Part shown: in pieces, positions 16,935-25,938 of the stretch
How the letters are laid out: every line of letters starts with the position of its first letter
How positions within the stretch are numbered: the first letter of the stretch is position 1
From: Lewinella sp. 4G2
Lineage (GTDB): Bacteria; Bacteroidota; Bacteroidia; Chitinophagales; Saprospiraceae
NCBI RefSeq assembly: GCF_001625015.1
Contig: NZ_LVWJ02000014.1
Span: 1,240,001 to 1,304,000 of the forward strand
Length of the DNA stretch: 64,000 nucleotides
Direction of reading: 5' to 3'
Translations under genes and position numbers: made by a program
Notes under the pieces: model-generated
Seen by the model: the letters and a program-made list of their open reading frames with translations, nothing else
What the model was told of the DNA's origin: nothing
Database searches by the model: none

Positions 16935-18002
16935 ATGGTCCAATCAAAAATTGCCAAGGCCCTCCTTTCTCCCTTCAGCCTGTTGTACGGCCTGGGGGTG
17001 GGCTTTCGTAATTGGACCTACCGGCAAAAGCTGCGCAAATCCATCGAGTTTTCGGTGCCCGTCATCTCGGTGGGCAACCTGAGCGTCGGGGGGGCGGGAA
17101 AAACGCCGCACATCGAATACCTGATCCGCGGCCTCAGCCCCTACCTCAACATCGCTACCCTCAGCCGGGGCTACCGGCGCAAGACGCGGGGCTTCCTCGA
17201 GGTCCTGCCCCAGATGAACGCCGAGCAGGTGGGTGATGAGCCCCTCCAGTACGCCCGGAAATTCCCGGATTTGATGGTCACCGTCGCCGAAGAGCGGGCC
17301 TACGCCATCCCCGAGATCATTGGTCGGCGGCCGGATACCCAGTTGGTCTTGCTCGACGATGCCTTTCAGCACCGGGCCGTCAAACCCGGCCTCAACATCC
17401 TGCTCACCGAATTCAGCAATCCCTACACCCGCGACCACCTGCTTCCCAGCGGCCGCCTACGCGAGTGGCGGTCCGGTGCGGCGCGTGCGGATCTCATCGT
17501 AGTTTCCAAGTGCCCGCGTGACCTTACCCGGGAGGCAGCCGATGCCCTCATCGCGGAAATCGATCCGCTCTCCCACCAACAAGTTTTCTTCAGTTACTAC
17601 GACTACGCCGCGCCCTACTACATGCTCGACCACCGCTACCGGCTCAAGATGGACGAGGGCGTCAACGTCCTCCTCATCTCCGCCATCGCCAATACGGAGT
17701 ACCTGATCGACCACCTCAAGCGGCAGAGCCCCCACGTCCAGAGTTTGGAGTACGAGGACCACCACTACTTCAACCGCCGCGACCTGGCCACGCTACAACT
17801 TCGCTTCCAGGAGATGCCCGCGGGCCACAAGGCCATCATCACCACCGAAAAGGACGCCACCCGCCTCGAGCTCCACCGCGATTTCATCCGCGACGAGCGC
17901 CTCCCCATCTTTGTGCTGCCCTTGGCCGTCCGTTTCCACTTCGGGGAGGGGCCGGAATTCGACCGCATCGTCCGCGATTACCTCCTCCAATTCAAAGCCT
18001 GA
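16935..18002 (+). CDS. lpxK: Tetraacyldisaccharide 4'-kinase LpxK
   Basis: 355 residues. LpxK phosphorylates the 4' position of the lipid A disaccharide precursor at the inner face of the inner membrane. The P-loop is NLSVGGAGKTP (about residue 49-59), the N-terminal helix region LLSPFSLLYGLGVGFRNW anchors it to the membrane, and the family segments LSRGYRRKT, VGDEPLQYARKFP, VLLDDAFQHRAVKP and LLPSGRLREW are present. Length fits the family. The ATG at 16935 is chosen because upstream in-frame sequence is not protein-like. Its stop lies three bases before the SDR start, indicating an operon. Confidence 0.94.
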   Translation: MVQSKIAKALLSPFSLLYGLGVGFRNWTYRQKLRKSIEFSVPVISVGNLSVGGAGKTPHIEYLIRGLSPYLNIATLSRGYRRKTRGFLEVLPQMNAEQVGDEPLQYARKFPDLMVTVAEERAYAIPEIIGRRPDTQLVLLDDAFQHRAVKPGLNILLTEFSNPYTRDHLLPSGRLREWRSGAARADLIVVSKCPRDLTREAADALIAEIDPLSHQQVFFSYYDYAAPYYMLDHRYRLKMDEGVNVLLISAIANTEYLIDHLKRQSPHVQSLEYEDHHYFNRRDLATLQLRFQEMPAGHKAIITTEKDATRLELHRDFIRDERLPIFVLPLAVRFHFGEGPEFDRIVRDYLLQFKA

Positions 18003-18005
18003 CCC

Positions 18006-19025
18006 ATGATCCTCCTCACCGGCGCCACCGGGTTCCTCGGCAGCCACCTCACCCGTGAATTACTCCGGCGCGGCGTAAAATTCAAAGCATTATGCAGGGC
18101 GCTGCCCCCGATAGAATGCGGGACGAGTTGGGCGCTCGCGCAGGTGCGGGGAGAGGGGCAAGAAAAGATGGAATGGGTCGAAGGCGACGTAAATGACCCC
18201 GAAGGTCTGTTGGAGATCTTCGAAGATGTGGACGTCATCATCCACACCGCCGCCAAAGTGAGCTTTCAGTACGAGGACCGCGACGAGCTCCTAAAGGTCA
18301 ACGGTGAAGGAACCGCCAACGTCGTAAATATGGCCCTCGAAGCCGGGGTGAAACACCTCGTTTACGTCAGCTCCGTATCCGTCCTGAACCGGGTGCCGGA
18401 TGGACCGGTCGTCACCCTCGCGGACCGCTGGCCGGCCCAACGCCCTAACTCCGCCTACGCCGAAAGTAAGTTCGACGCCGAAAGGGCCGTCTGGCGGGGG
18501 CAGGCCGAAGGGCTCTCCGTCAGCGTCGTCTACCCCTCCACCATCATCGGGGTTGGTGACTTCGCCGGAACGAATACCCCCAGCCTCTGGCGCCACGTCG
18601 CCAAAGAACGCAGCTTCTACCCCACCGGCCGCGCCGGCTTCGTGGACGTCCAGGACGTCGTGGACGCCATCCTCCACCTCGCCGACACCCAGATCGACGG
18701 CCAACGCATCCTCCTCAATGCTGACAACCTCACCTGGAAGGAATTCCTGGAGCAGGCCGCCGCCAGCATCGACGCCGAGCCACCCACCCGCTCCATGCCC
18801 GCCTGGCAGTCCGCCTTCCTCTGGCCCGTGGATAAGGTCCGCACCATGATTACCGGCCAGAAGCCCATCATCACCCGCGAAACCCACCGCTCCACCCAGT
18901 CCGACTTCCGCTACGACGGCTCCAGTTTCACGGAAATCCTCAGCAAACCTTACCGCGACATTTACGATACTATAAGACGCGTAGGCACTGCGTACCTTAG
19001 CCACAGGTCCGAAGCCCGACCCTGA
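18006..19025 (+). CDS. NAD(P)-dependent epimerase/dehydratase (extended SDR)
   Basis: 339 residues. N-terminal Rossmann motif TGATGFLGSH, an HTAAKVSF segment after strand 4, the catalytic YAESK, and the PSTIIGVGD segment typical of extended SDR enzymes that act on nucleotide sugars or dihydroflavonol-like substrates. Between the second strand (FKALCR) and WVEGDVND there is an unusually long insertion of about 20 residues; its DNA (18097-18150) is a copy of the dispersed element. Translationally next to lpxK (3-bp gap). Substrate not identifiable. Confidence 0.86.
   Translation: MILLTGATGFLGSHLTRELLRRGVKFKALCRALPPIECGTSWALAQVRGEGQEKMEWVEGDVNDPEGLLEIFEDVDVIIHTAAKVSFQYEDRDELLKVNGEGTANVVNMALEAGVKHLVYVSSVSVLNRVPDGPVVTLADRWPAQRPNSAYAESKFDAERAVWRGQAEGLSVSVVYPSTIIGVGDFAGTNTPSLWRHVAKERSFYPTGRAGFVDVQDVVDAILHLADTQIDGQRILLNADNLTWKEFLEQAAASIDAEPPTRSMPAWQSAFLWPVDKVRTMITGQKPIITRETHRSTQSDFRYDGSSFTEILSKPYRDIYDTIRRVGTAYLSHRSEARP
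18097..18150. repeat. Dispersed element, long copy inside SDR gene
   Basis: About 54 bp nearly identical to the reverse complement of 4178-4232. It is in frame and encodes an extra loop (LPPIECGTSWALAQVRGEG) in the Rossmann domain. Confidence 0.75.
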
Positions 19026-19057
19026 AAGGGTCCCCCCTAACCCAGGGTCCCAAGGCC

Positions 19058-19137
19058 GAAAGGCCGACGACCCTGGGCTAGAGGCGGACGTCCCCGGGCT
19101 AGAGGCTGACGATCCCAGGCTGAAAGCCGACGACCCT
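19058..19137. repeat. 21-bp tandem repeat, ~3.7 units
   Basis: Units GCCGACGACCCTGGGCTAGA-G, GCGGACGTCCCCGGGCTAGA-G and GCTGACGATCCCAGGCTGAA-A follow one another between the SDR stop and the next gene, preceded by the small hairpin GGCCGAAAGGCC. No coding role is seen. Confidence 0.7.
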
Positions 19138-19150
19138 CCCCCCAAACCCC

Positions 19151-19171
19151 GCACCCGCGTCAGCGCCCAAA
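19151..19171. repeat. Dispersed element copy (intergenic)
   Basis: GCACCCGCGTCAGCGCCCAA (reverse orientation) with the flanking CCCCAAACCCC, 20 bases before the next start codon; it may form part of the leader. Confidence 0.6.
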
Positions 19172-19191
19172 AACTCTCCACAACCTCCGCC

Positions 19192-20613
19192 ATGTCCAGA
19201 CAGCTACTAGAAACCGATCAGAAAGCCCTCGAGATCAACCTGAACCCGAAGATCTACGGCACCTTCGCCGAGATCGGAGCCGGACAGGAAGTCGCCCGTT
19301 ACTTTTTCCAGGTCGGGGCCGCCGCCGGGACGATCGCCAAGACGATGAGCGCCTACGATAAGGTGTACTCCGACCAGATCTACGGCACGGAACCGAGCGG
19401 GCGCTACGTGTGTGAGAGCCGGATCCACAAAATGGTGGACCACGAGTACGAACTGATGGTGGAACGCCTCCGCCACGACCGGCCGGACACCAACTTTTTC
19501 GTTTTCGCGGACACGGTAGCGGCGATCAATTACAGCCGGACGATCAAGGGCAACGGTTGGCTCGGCCTACGTTTTCAACTGGACCCGGCCGCCGGAACCC
19601 ACAACGACCTGCTCCTCCACGTGCGGATGCTCGACAACGATAACCAGCTGCAGCAGCAGGCCATTGGTATCCTCGGCGTGAACATGATCTACGGCGCCTA
19701 CCACTACCAGGATGACCCCGAAACGCTGATCCAGAGCCTCCTCGATGGGCTAAAGGGCCGCGTCGCCATCGACATGATCGTGCTGGATGGCCCCGAATTT
19801 CCGGTAGATAACCGACTACTAAGTTTGTGGCTGGTGAAGCACGGTCTGACGGACATCACGATGTTCAACCCCGCCGGGCGCAGTATTCACGCCAGCGAAT
19901 TTTTGTACCGCAAGTCGGTGATGGTCGTGCGCGGAAGCTTCCGGCCCATTACGTTGGTGAACGAGGACATGATGCGCGCCGGCTACCAACAGTTCCGGGA
20001 AAGCGAGGGCATCGACCCCGCCAAAAGCTTCCTGCTGACCGAACTTACGTTGGATAACCTCCAGGCCAGCTCCGAACTCAACGAAAGGGATTACCTCCAC
20101 CGCGCTACGCTGCTGAATGCGGCGGGGCAAACGGTGATCATCTCCAATTACGACCGTTACGGCGATCTGATCGAGTACCTCTCCAACTACCGGGTGGCGC
20201 CGGTGGGGATCGTCCTCGGGGTGAATGAACTCCTGCAACTCATCACCGATAAGTACAACAATAATCAGGACGGCCGCTTGCTCGCCGCATTCGGGGAGAT
20301 CTTTACCCGCAACGTAAAACTGTACGTCTACCCCGCTCAACAACAGGGTTCTGCTGACCTGATGACGGCCCAAAACGTACCCATCCCCGAAGGCGTAAAG
20401 TTCCTCTATAAGCACCTGTTGGACAGCGGGCAGATCGTGGATATCCAGGACGTGCGCGCCGACAACCTCAACGTGTACAGCCGCGACGTGCTGGCCTCCA
20501 TCCAGGCCGGCGACGAAGGCTGGGAGGATAAGGTGCCCTCAAAAATTGCGCGCCTGATCAAGGAAAAGAACCTGTTTGGCTTCCCGGCGGAGAAATTATC
20601 GTTCGAATATTAA
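19192..20613 (+). CDS. Conserved Bacteroidota cytoplasmic protein, unknown function
   Basis: 473 residues without signal peptide or membrane helix. It has well-kept blocks (NPKIYGTFAEIGAGQEVARY, FFQVGAAAGTIAKTMSAYDK, VFADTVAAINYSR, GWLGLRFQ) that look like a widespread conserved family; related proteins have carried misleading names such as TonB-dependent receptor in databases, which the sequence does not support. It has the look of a soluble enzyme with two alpha/beta halves. It follows the SDR gene after a 166-bp repeat-containing gap. No function is proposed. Confidence 0.75.
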   Translation: MSRQLLETDQKALEINLNPKIYGTFAEIGAGQEVARYFFQVGAAAGTIAKTMSAYDKVYSDQIYGTEPSGRYVCESRIHKMVDHEYELMVERLRHDRPDTNFFVFADTVAAINYSRTIKGNGWLGLRFQLDPAAGTHNDLLLHVRMLDNDNQLQQQAIGILGVNMIYGAYHYQDDPETLIQSLLDGLKGRVAIDMIVLDGPEFPVDNRLLSLWLVKHGLTDITMFNPAGRSIHASEFLYRKSVMVVRGSFRPITLVNEDMMRAGYQQFRESEGIDPAKSFLLTELTLDNLQASSELNERDYLHRATLLNAAGQTVIISNYDRYGDLIEYLSNYRVAPVGIVLGVNELLQLITDKYNNNQDGRLLAAFGEIFTRNVKLYVYPAQQQGSADLMTAQNVPIPEGVKFLYKHLLDSGQIVDIQDVRADNLNVYSRDVLASIQAGDEGWEDKVPSKIARLIKEKNLFGFPAEKLSFEY

Positions 20614-20640
20614 TCAGCGGCTGCGCACGGTGCCGGGCAG

Positions 20641-21162
20641 TTAGCGTACAACGTCCTTCAGAATTTCCTCTTCCACGGTCACGTCCTGGCTACCGTGGAG
20701 CACGCTGACGTCCCCGGTGGTTTCGAAAACGACGTACTTGATCTCACTGAACCGCAGCACGTTCGCCTCGCGGAGTTTGGCCATGAGGTCGGCATGGGTA
20801 ACGCCGCTGGCTTCCAGGTTTTCTTTGATGATCTCGGTCCCGATCATGAGGTATTTCGGGCTATTCTCCGCAATGGCTTCAATGGCATCCGAATCCCGTT
20901 TGAGTTTGGAGAAAACCTGTTGAAATCCAAGGGTCGCTAAAATGGCGACCGTTCCCTTCAGTAAGGAAGAGTCGGTATTCATCATGGTGGAGGCCAAGAT
21001 GGAGCCGATAGCGATCGTAGATGCAAAGTCCACGCTGGACATCTTCGCTAGTGAGCGTAGCCCAAATAATCTGATCGATACGAGTAGTACCGACATGATG
21101 ATCAGTACGGAAACAACCGTAATGAGTAAGGTAGCGGGGGAGCTGATGAGCCAGTTTTCCAT
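20641..21162 (-). CDS. DUF421 (YetF-like) membrane protein
   Basis: 173 residues. Three N-terminal membrane helices (LLITVVSVLIIMSVLLVSI, VDFASTIAIGSILAS, LLKGTVAILATLGFQQVFS) are followed by the soluble DUF421 domain (PKYLMIGTEIIKENLEASG, LMAKLREANVLRFSEIKYVV). This matches the YetF/DUF421 family, whose role is unknown though often linked to envelope or spore stress. The stop lies 27 bases from the convergent neighbour. It starts 43 bases after the CBS fusion gene on the same strand, so the two are probably co-transcribed. Confidence 0.85.
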   Translation of the reverse strand: MENWLISSPATLLITVVSVLIIMSVLLVSIRLFGLRSLAKMSSVDFASTIAIGSILASTMMNTDSSLLKGTVAILATLGFQQVFSKLKRDSDAIEAIAENSPKYLMIGTEIIKENLEASGVTHADLMAKLREANVLRFSEIKYVVFETTGDVSVLHGSQDVTVEEEILKDVVR

Positions 21163-21205
21163 TGGTAGCAGTTTTAGACGGATGGAGGAACCGGCACACT
21201 ACCGA

Positions 21206-23137
21206 TCATTTCATCCGCTCCAGCAGGCGACCACTGACGCGGAGAAAATCCATCTCCGTTATAATCCCTACGAGCTCGCCGTGTTCCCCCTTTAGCACGG
21301 GAAGGCAACCTAATTTTTCGCCCCGCATGATGATCATGGCCTCCTTGATCGTGTTTTGGGGGGAGATCGTCTTCGGGTCCGGGATCATTAAATCCTTGAC
21401 GGTGACGAACTTACCTTCGGGCGCATCCGGCCGTCCTTTGCGGGTGTAGTAACGCAATAACTTACGGGTGGTGATGAGGCCACAGAGGTGGCCTTGGTCG
21501 TCCTCCACGGGGATGTAGCGGAGCCGCCGCCATTCAATGAGGTCGGCGACGAGGTCGATCAGATCATCTTCGTGGACGGTGAAGAGGTCCGTTTCCATGA
21601 ACTCCTCTACCCGCAAGCCGGCCGGGCGGTAACTCCGGAGGTCCTCAGCTTTAGGGAGGGACCAGGTGTGAACGGGCTTTTCAGACATCTGCCGTTTGAT
21701 CATCGCCGCCGTGATGATGGTCAGGCTTTCATCCTGGTTGACACTGGCGTCCAGTTCCGTGTAGGATTTGAGTAGCCACCGCGCACCATTTTGTTGGGCC
21801 AGGGCACGGCCTTCAATAACCCCTAGGTAACGGTCAATATCCTGTGGGACAATGCCCTGCAGTTCTAAGCCTTTACGAGCGATGGGTAATAACTTATTGA
21901 GGACGAGGTCGCAGCAACTGATCTTCTCGTTGTTGAACCAGGTGAACTGGGTATCAATACCGAATTGGGCGGCCTTAACGAAGTTGTCCTTCACGTCCGC
22001 AAAGCTCATGTGTTGGCGAATATCTTTGATCTCGTGGGCCATGCCTACAACGCAGCCCAACCAGAAGGCGGCGTTGGCGATCTGATCCACCACGGTGGGG
22101 CCGGCGGGGATAACCCGGGCCTCGATGCGGAGGTGGGGCATACCGTTATCGCTGATGCCGTAGCAGGGCCGGTTCCAGCGGTAAACGGTACCGTTGTGAA
22201 TCTGCAGGGCGCGGAGTTTCGGAATTTCCTTTCGCGCCACCATGTCCAGGCTGTTCTCCGTGATGGTATCCCCGAGGAGGACGCGGTAGCGGGAGATGTC
22301 TTCCTTGTAGATCTCCAGGATGCTGCTATCAAGCCAGTCGTTACCGAAACTCACCCGTGGTTCGGGTTGGCGGAGGTGGTCCTGCGAAGTCCGCACGTCG
22401 AGCGCCTGCTGGAAAAGGGCGATTCGGCTTTCGTGCCACAAGCGTTTGCCGAAAACGAGGGGGCTGTTGGCGGCCATCCCCAGGACGGGCGCCGTCACCG
22501 CCTGAGCGATATTGTACAGGGGCGCAAAGGTATCCGGCGTTACTTGTAGGTGGACCTGGAAGCTGGTGTTACAGGCTTCCATTAAGGGGCTGTCGTGGCG
22601 GATCCGTAGTTCGTCGATGCCGGCCAGGCGCAGCTCAAAGTCCTTTCCCGGTTTCTTGAGGGCCTTGATGGCTTCCATCAGTGCCTTGTAGCGCGGTTTT
22701 GGCGTCAGGTTGGTTTCTTCCAGGTCGAATTTCCGGAGGGTGGGAAGGATACCCGTGAGCACCACTTTTGCATTCTTCTTTTCAGCCGCTTTGCAGATGG
22801 TGTCCAATTGGTAACGGTTCTCCGTTTCCATCAGCCGAAGGGCGTCGCCCGTAAACTTTTGGGGGCTGAGGTTGGATTCAATGTTGAACTGGGCAATCTC
22901 AGTGGTGGCCCAGGGGTGTTCCTTCAGCCGCTCGAGAATGGAAATATTCTTGGGCGTCGGCTTGAGGGTTTTCTTATCGACGAGGCACATCTCCTGCTCG
23001 GCGCCGATGCGGATGGTGTCCGTTTCGAACCACTGGTTCTTCAGCATGTATTCTAATGCCTGGACGTCCTGCAACAGGTGGCGGGTAAATTCCGCCCGGC
23101 TTTGTTTAGTAGGTACGTTTACTCTTTCTTCTCCCAT
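21206..23137 (-). CDS. Glutamate-cysteine-ligase-like protein fused to two CBS domains
   Basis: 643 residues. The first ~500 residues belong to the GCS2-like carboxylate-amine ligase fold: the ATP/metal site GAEQE at 45-49, FNIESNLSPQ, the RHDSPLMEACNTSFQVHLQV block, AVTAPVLGMAANSPLV, and HLRIEARVIPAGPT. A pair of CBS domains follows (about 518-570, VEEFMETDLFTVHEDD; about 583-640, VKDLMIPDPKTISPQNTI and LVGIITEMDFL). The likely reaction is ATP-dependent formation of a gamma-glutamyl or similar amide, controlled by adenine nucleotides bound to the CBS pair; substrate unknown. Upstream of the DUF421 gene, 43 bp apart. Start ATG at 23137. Confidence 0.85.
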   Translation of the reverse strand: MGEERVNVPTKQSRAEFTRHLLQDVQALEYMLKNQWFETDTIRIGAEQEMCLVDKKTLKPTPKNISILERLKEHPWATTEIAQFNIESNLSPQKFTGDALRLMETENRYQLDTICKAAEKKNAKVVLTGILPTLRKFDLEETNLTPKPRYKALMEAIKALKKPGKDFELRLAGIDELRIRHDSPLMEACNTSFQVHLQVTPDTFAPLYNIAQAVTAPVLGMAANSPLVFGKRLWHESRIALFQQALDVRTSQDHLRQPEPRVSFGNDWLDSSILEIYKEDISRYRVLLGDTITENSLDMVARKEIPKLRALQIHNGTVYRWNRPCYGISDNGMPHLRIEARVIPAGPTVVDQIANAAFWLGCVVGMAHEIKDIRQHMSFADVKDNFVKAAQFGIDTQFTWFNNEKISCCDLVLNKLLPIARKGLELQGIVPQDIDRYLGVIEGRALAQQNGARWLLKSYTELDASVNQDESLTIITAAMIKRQMSEKPVHTWSLPKAEDLRSYRPAGLRVEEFMETDLFTVHEDDLIDLVADLIEWRRLRYIPVEDDQGHLCGLITTRKLLRYYTRKGRPDAPEGKFVTVKDLMIPDPKTISPQNTIKEAMIIMRGEKLGCLPVLKGEHGELVGIITEMDFLRVSGRLLERMK

Positions 23138-23278
23138 AGTGTATGCGGCCTCGTGCTTATGGTTCCCGTCTCAGGACCAAGACCTAAGGTAGAAACTGCA
23201 CCCGACAATACCGTATAGAATTTTCCGGGCGGATGTTCGGCTCCGTGAGAATTATGTTAGGTCGCGTTGTAAACTGGT

Positions 23279-24925
23279 CTAGCGCCGCACTACCCGGTCG
23301 TAACGGACATCTCCCCCCTTAAGCACCGCCAGTACGACGTAGGTGCCAGATGGGTAGCCACTTAAGTCCACTCCCGAATTGACTGGTGGGTGGGTTACGG
23401 ATTGCAGCAATTGGCCGGTGGCCGAATACACTTCGACCAGTTCGAGCTCTGATTCGCTGAAATTGTTGAAGTAAGCGATGCCGGCCGTAGGGTTGGGGCT
23501 CAGAATCATGATCGGGTCAACCTCTTCGGGAAGGCCGGTTTCCAGGGCGGGAATGGCCGCATCGAGCCAGGCCAAGCGTTCGGTGAGCCAGCCCTCAAGG
23601 TAGGCGACTTCACTGGCGTAAGTCCGGCCCTGAAATGCATTGGGCCAAACGTATTTGCCCTCCAGGACGGGCCAACGCTCGAAGTTGCGATCTACGGCAT
23701 CCGTCATTTCCGCCGTCAGGGAATCGATGGTACCAAAGACTTGCCCGTTGCTCAGGTGGCTTCGCCTTAGCTCGGTCCAGCGCTCCTGAAGGAGGGTGAC
23801 GAAGGCGGGGTCCTCCAGCATGCGTTTCCACCAGAAGGGGACCTGCCGTTGGTCGTAGTCGCAAACAATATTGAAGTCGATCGCCCAGCCGGCGGTATTC
23901 GCGCCCTGGCAGTAGTTGGCGTTGCCCAGCGCGATGTTAAAATCCCAAACGGAACCCATCTTCAGCCGTGCGTCGTTGCTGTCCTTATCCTTGTAGAGGT
24001 AGGTGCTGATGCGGTAGCCATCCACGTTGCGGGTGAGCTCGTTAACGATGAAGAAGTCCACGAAGGATTGCAGGTCGACGAAGGGTTTGTAGCCACTGAT
24101 GGGTTCGAGGAAATCATCGCCGGCGAGGGCGCCCTCAAAGTCCGCCATGAAGCCCTGGATGTAGGTGCGTTGCTCGGCGGTGATGTCGTCCGGCTTAGGG
24201 TAGTGGTACAAGTAGGTGATGGCCCACTGGCGCATGGTCCCGGCCCGAAAGTCGGAGGTAAAGAAGAAGGGCTTGTCCCCCGCTTCCCCGGTGGGCTTGT
24301 CGATCTTGATGATGTACCCGCCGGTCAGGTCATCGCCCGCATTTTCGTCCTCGGAGAGTTTAGCGATGTCGATCCGATTCTTGTCCCGTTTGATCCTTTC
24401 GGTAAAGAGGTAGACGCCGCGGTAGTCGCCGTCGATGATGACTTCCACCATGCGGACGCGGGGTGCCCAGGCCATGAATTGCCCCGCGAGGTGATAGGTC
24501 AGGGCATTGCGGATGAGGGACTTGTCGGAGTAGGGACCGTGCAGGATCCAATCCTCTTCCTTCGGAAAACCGAGGAGGCTGACTTGGCGGTCTTCGCCGT
24601 CGGCATCCCGTGTCTCAAAGCCGTAGCCGATCTTGGGGAACAGGGCCTGGCTGGAGGAGCCGCGGCCCTCAATGCCGATGAAGCCATCGTATTCATTCCA
24701 GTCGTCGGTGGGGCGGTTCGTCTGGCCCGGTCCGTTATCGATGACGCCTAACCGCGCCGTCACCTTGGGCTCATCCTGGATGCCCTGGCCGTCCGTATCG
24801 ATGATCAGGATAGGGAGGGTGGAGGTGAAGTCCGTCTGGGCTACGGCGGTTTGGGAAGCCAGAAGCAAGTAGAGGACCACGAGGGTCATACGGTTCGCCT
24901 TTAGAATTGGAATGGACGGCTTCAT
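23279..24925 (-). CDS. CotH-kinase-family secreted protein with T9SS sorting domain (paralog 2)
   Basis: 548 residues with a signal peptide (about 1-29, LTLVVLYLLLASQTAVAQ region). The CotH domain includes IEGRGSSSQALFPKIGYGFE, EDWILHGPYSDKSLIRN, VRMVEVIIDGDYRGVYLFTE, GGYIIKIDKP and the aspartate-rich GSVWDFNIALGNANY. The C-terminal ~75 residues form a T9SS type A sorting domain (ILSPNPTAGIAYFNNFS, VEVYSATGQLLQSV, LSGYPSGTYVVLAV, RYDRVVRR). It is a distant paralog of the CotH protein at 5.5 kb and, unlike that gene, has a normal ATG. Surface or secreted; substrate unknown. Confidence 0.88.
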   Translation of the reverse strand: MKPSIPILKANRMTLVVLYLLLASQTAVAQTDFTSTLPILIIDTDGQGIQDEPKVTARLGVIDNGPGQTNRPTDDWNEYDGFIGIEGRGSSSQALFPKIGYGFETRDADGEDRQVSLLGFPKEEDWILHGPYSDKSLIRNALTYHLAGQFMAWAPRVRMVEVIIDGDYRGVYLFTERIKRDKNRIDIAKLSEDENAGDDLTGGYIIKIDKPTGEAGDKPFFFTSDFRAGTMRQWAITYLYHYPKPDDITAEQRTYIQGFMADFEGALAGDDFLEPISGYKPFVDLQSFVDFFIVNELTRNVDGYRISTYLYKDKDSNDARLKMGSVWDFNIALGNANYCQGANTAGWAIDFNIVCDYDQRQVPFWWKRMLEDPAFVTLLQERWTELRRSHLSNGQVFGTIDSLTAEMTDAVDRNFERWPVLEGKYVWPNAFQGRTYASEVAYLEGWLTERLAWLDAAIPALETGLPEEVDPIMILSPNPTAGIAYFNNFSESELELVEVYSATGQLLQSVTHPPVNSGVDLSGYPSGTYVVLAVLKGGDVRYDRVVRR

Positions 24926-24944
24926 GGGTGATTAGGTGATATAA

Positions 24945-25160
24945 ATCCCTCTCCCCCGGCCCCTCTCCAATGGAGAGGGGTGACCTGACCTCCTGGACGT
25001 GAGTAAAGAAAGATGGATTTACAAGTAATACTGCTCTCGGTGAACGAGACTCGCGATAGAATTATATACTTTAATAATCGTTTCATGCCCAGGAATTCTA
25101 GCTCCCCTCTCCTTTGGACCACGCAGTAACCACGTAGCGAAAGGGGCGGGGGGGAGAGGG
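24945..25160. repeat. Intergenic inverted repeats with CCCCTCTCC/GGGGAGAGG arms
   Basis: 25102-25160 (CTCCCCTCTCCTTTGGACCA ... GCGAAAGGGGCGGGG) folds on itself and is about 88% identical to 41352-41408. 24945-24985 is a partial copy in opposite orientation. They lie in a 538-bp gap; the rest of it (25161-25463) is AT-rich sequence in which I see no gene. Confidence 0.7.
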
Positions 25161-25463
25161 TTTGCGAGGCCTTTAATCATACTATACTTTAGCGCTAGAC
25201 CTAGTTTTTTCCATAGAAATGGAAGACTGGTAGGTGTTACACGGGTTAAGTATGGTCAAATAACGCTTAGGACAGATAAAGCGTTGCTTTCGCCCAAACT
25301 GACGTTTAGATTTCAGTATCACGCCCACTGAATAAGGTAGAGCTCTCGAACGAAGCTGGTAATGCTAAGAATCTTAAAAAAAAACATCACGCAGTAGCGC
25401 TATCGCTGAGAAATGAGCCAGTCAGGCCCCCGGTGATAATCTAGGCCTACTTGAGAAATGGCA

Positions 25464-25859
25464 TCAGTTCAATACCTCCGGTGCTACGTGCACGAAACGG
25501 GGGACTTCTACTTCAAAGAGTTGTTCCCGGCCACGGCGGTCTTCGCGGGCCATGATGTAGCTACCTTCCATGGCGCCAACGGCGGTCTCGAACTGGACCC
25601 AGCTCGTGTACTCGTAAGTCTGGCCGGGCTGAATGATGGGTTGCTGGCCGACGACTCCTTCCCCTTCCACCTGCTTACGCTCGCCGGTACCGCTGATGAC
25701 CGTCCAACGGCGGGCCAGGAGCTGGACCGGGCGGCCGGAGACGTTGCGGACCTGGATCCGGTAGGAGAAGACGAATTGGTTCCGCACCGGCTCGCTGTAC
25801 TGGTCCTGGTAAGCGCTATCAGCGGTGACCGTTACTTCGTTAGTTGTCAGGGTAGCCAT
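25464..25859 (-). CDS. apaG: ApaG domain protein
   Basis: 131 residues, the usual size of ApaG, a small all-beta protein (Co2+/Mg2+ efflux-associated in enterobacteria, exact role unsettled). Seen are VRNQFVFSYRIQVRN, VQLLARRWTVISGTGE, the glycine motif VEGEGVVGQQPIIQPGQTY and the late GSYIMAREDR/FEVEVPRF strands. The longer open frame upstream is not protein-like, so the ATG at 25859 (MATLTTNEVTVTADSAY) is used. Encoded 79 bases downstream of the DUF3127 gene, same strand. Confidence 0.92.
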   Translation of the reverse strand: MATLTTNEVTVTADSAYQDQYSEPVRNQFVFSYRIQVRNVSGRPVQLLARRWTVISGTGERKQVEGEGVVGQQPIIQPGQTYEYTSWVQFETAVGAMEGSYIMAREDRRGREQLFEVEVPRFVHVAPEVLN

Positions 25860-25938
25860 GGCGGAAGGTTTTAAGGTATAAAGTGGAGCGTGCGCCCGGA
25901 CTACCAGTAGGTAGTTGGTGCGCACGCCCGTAGTTAGG

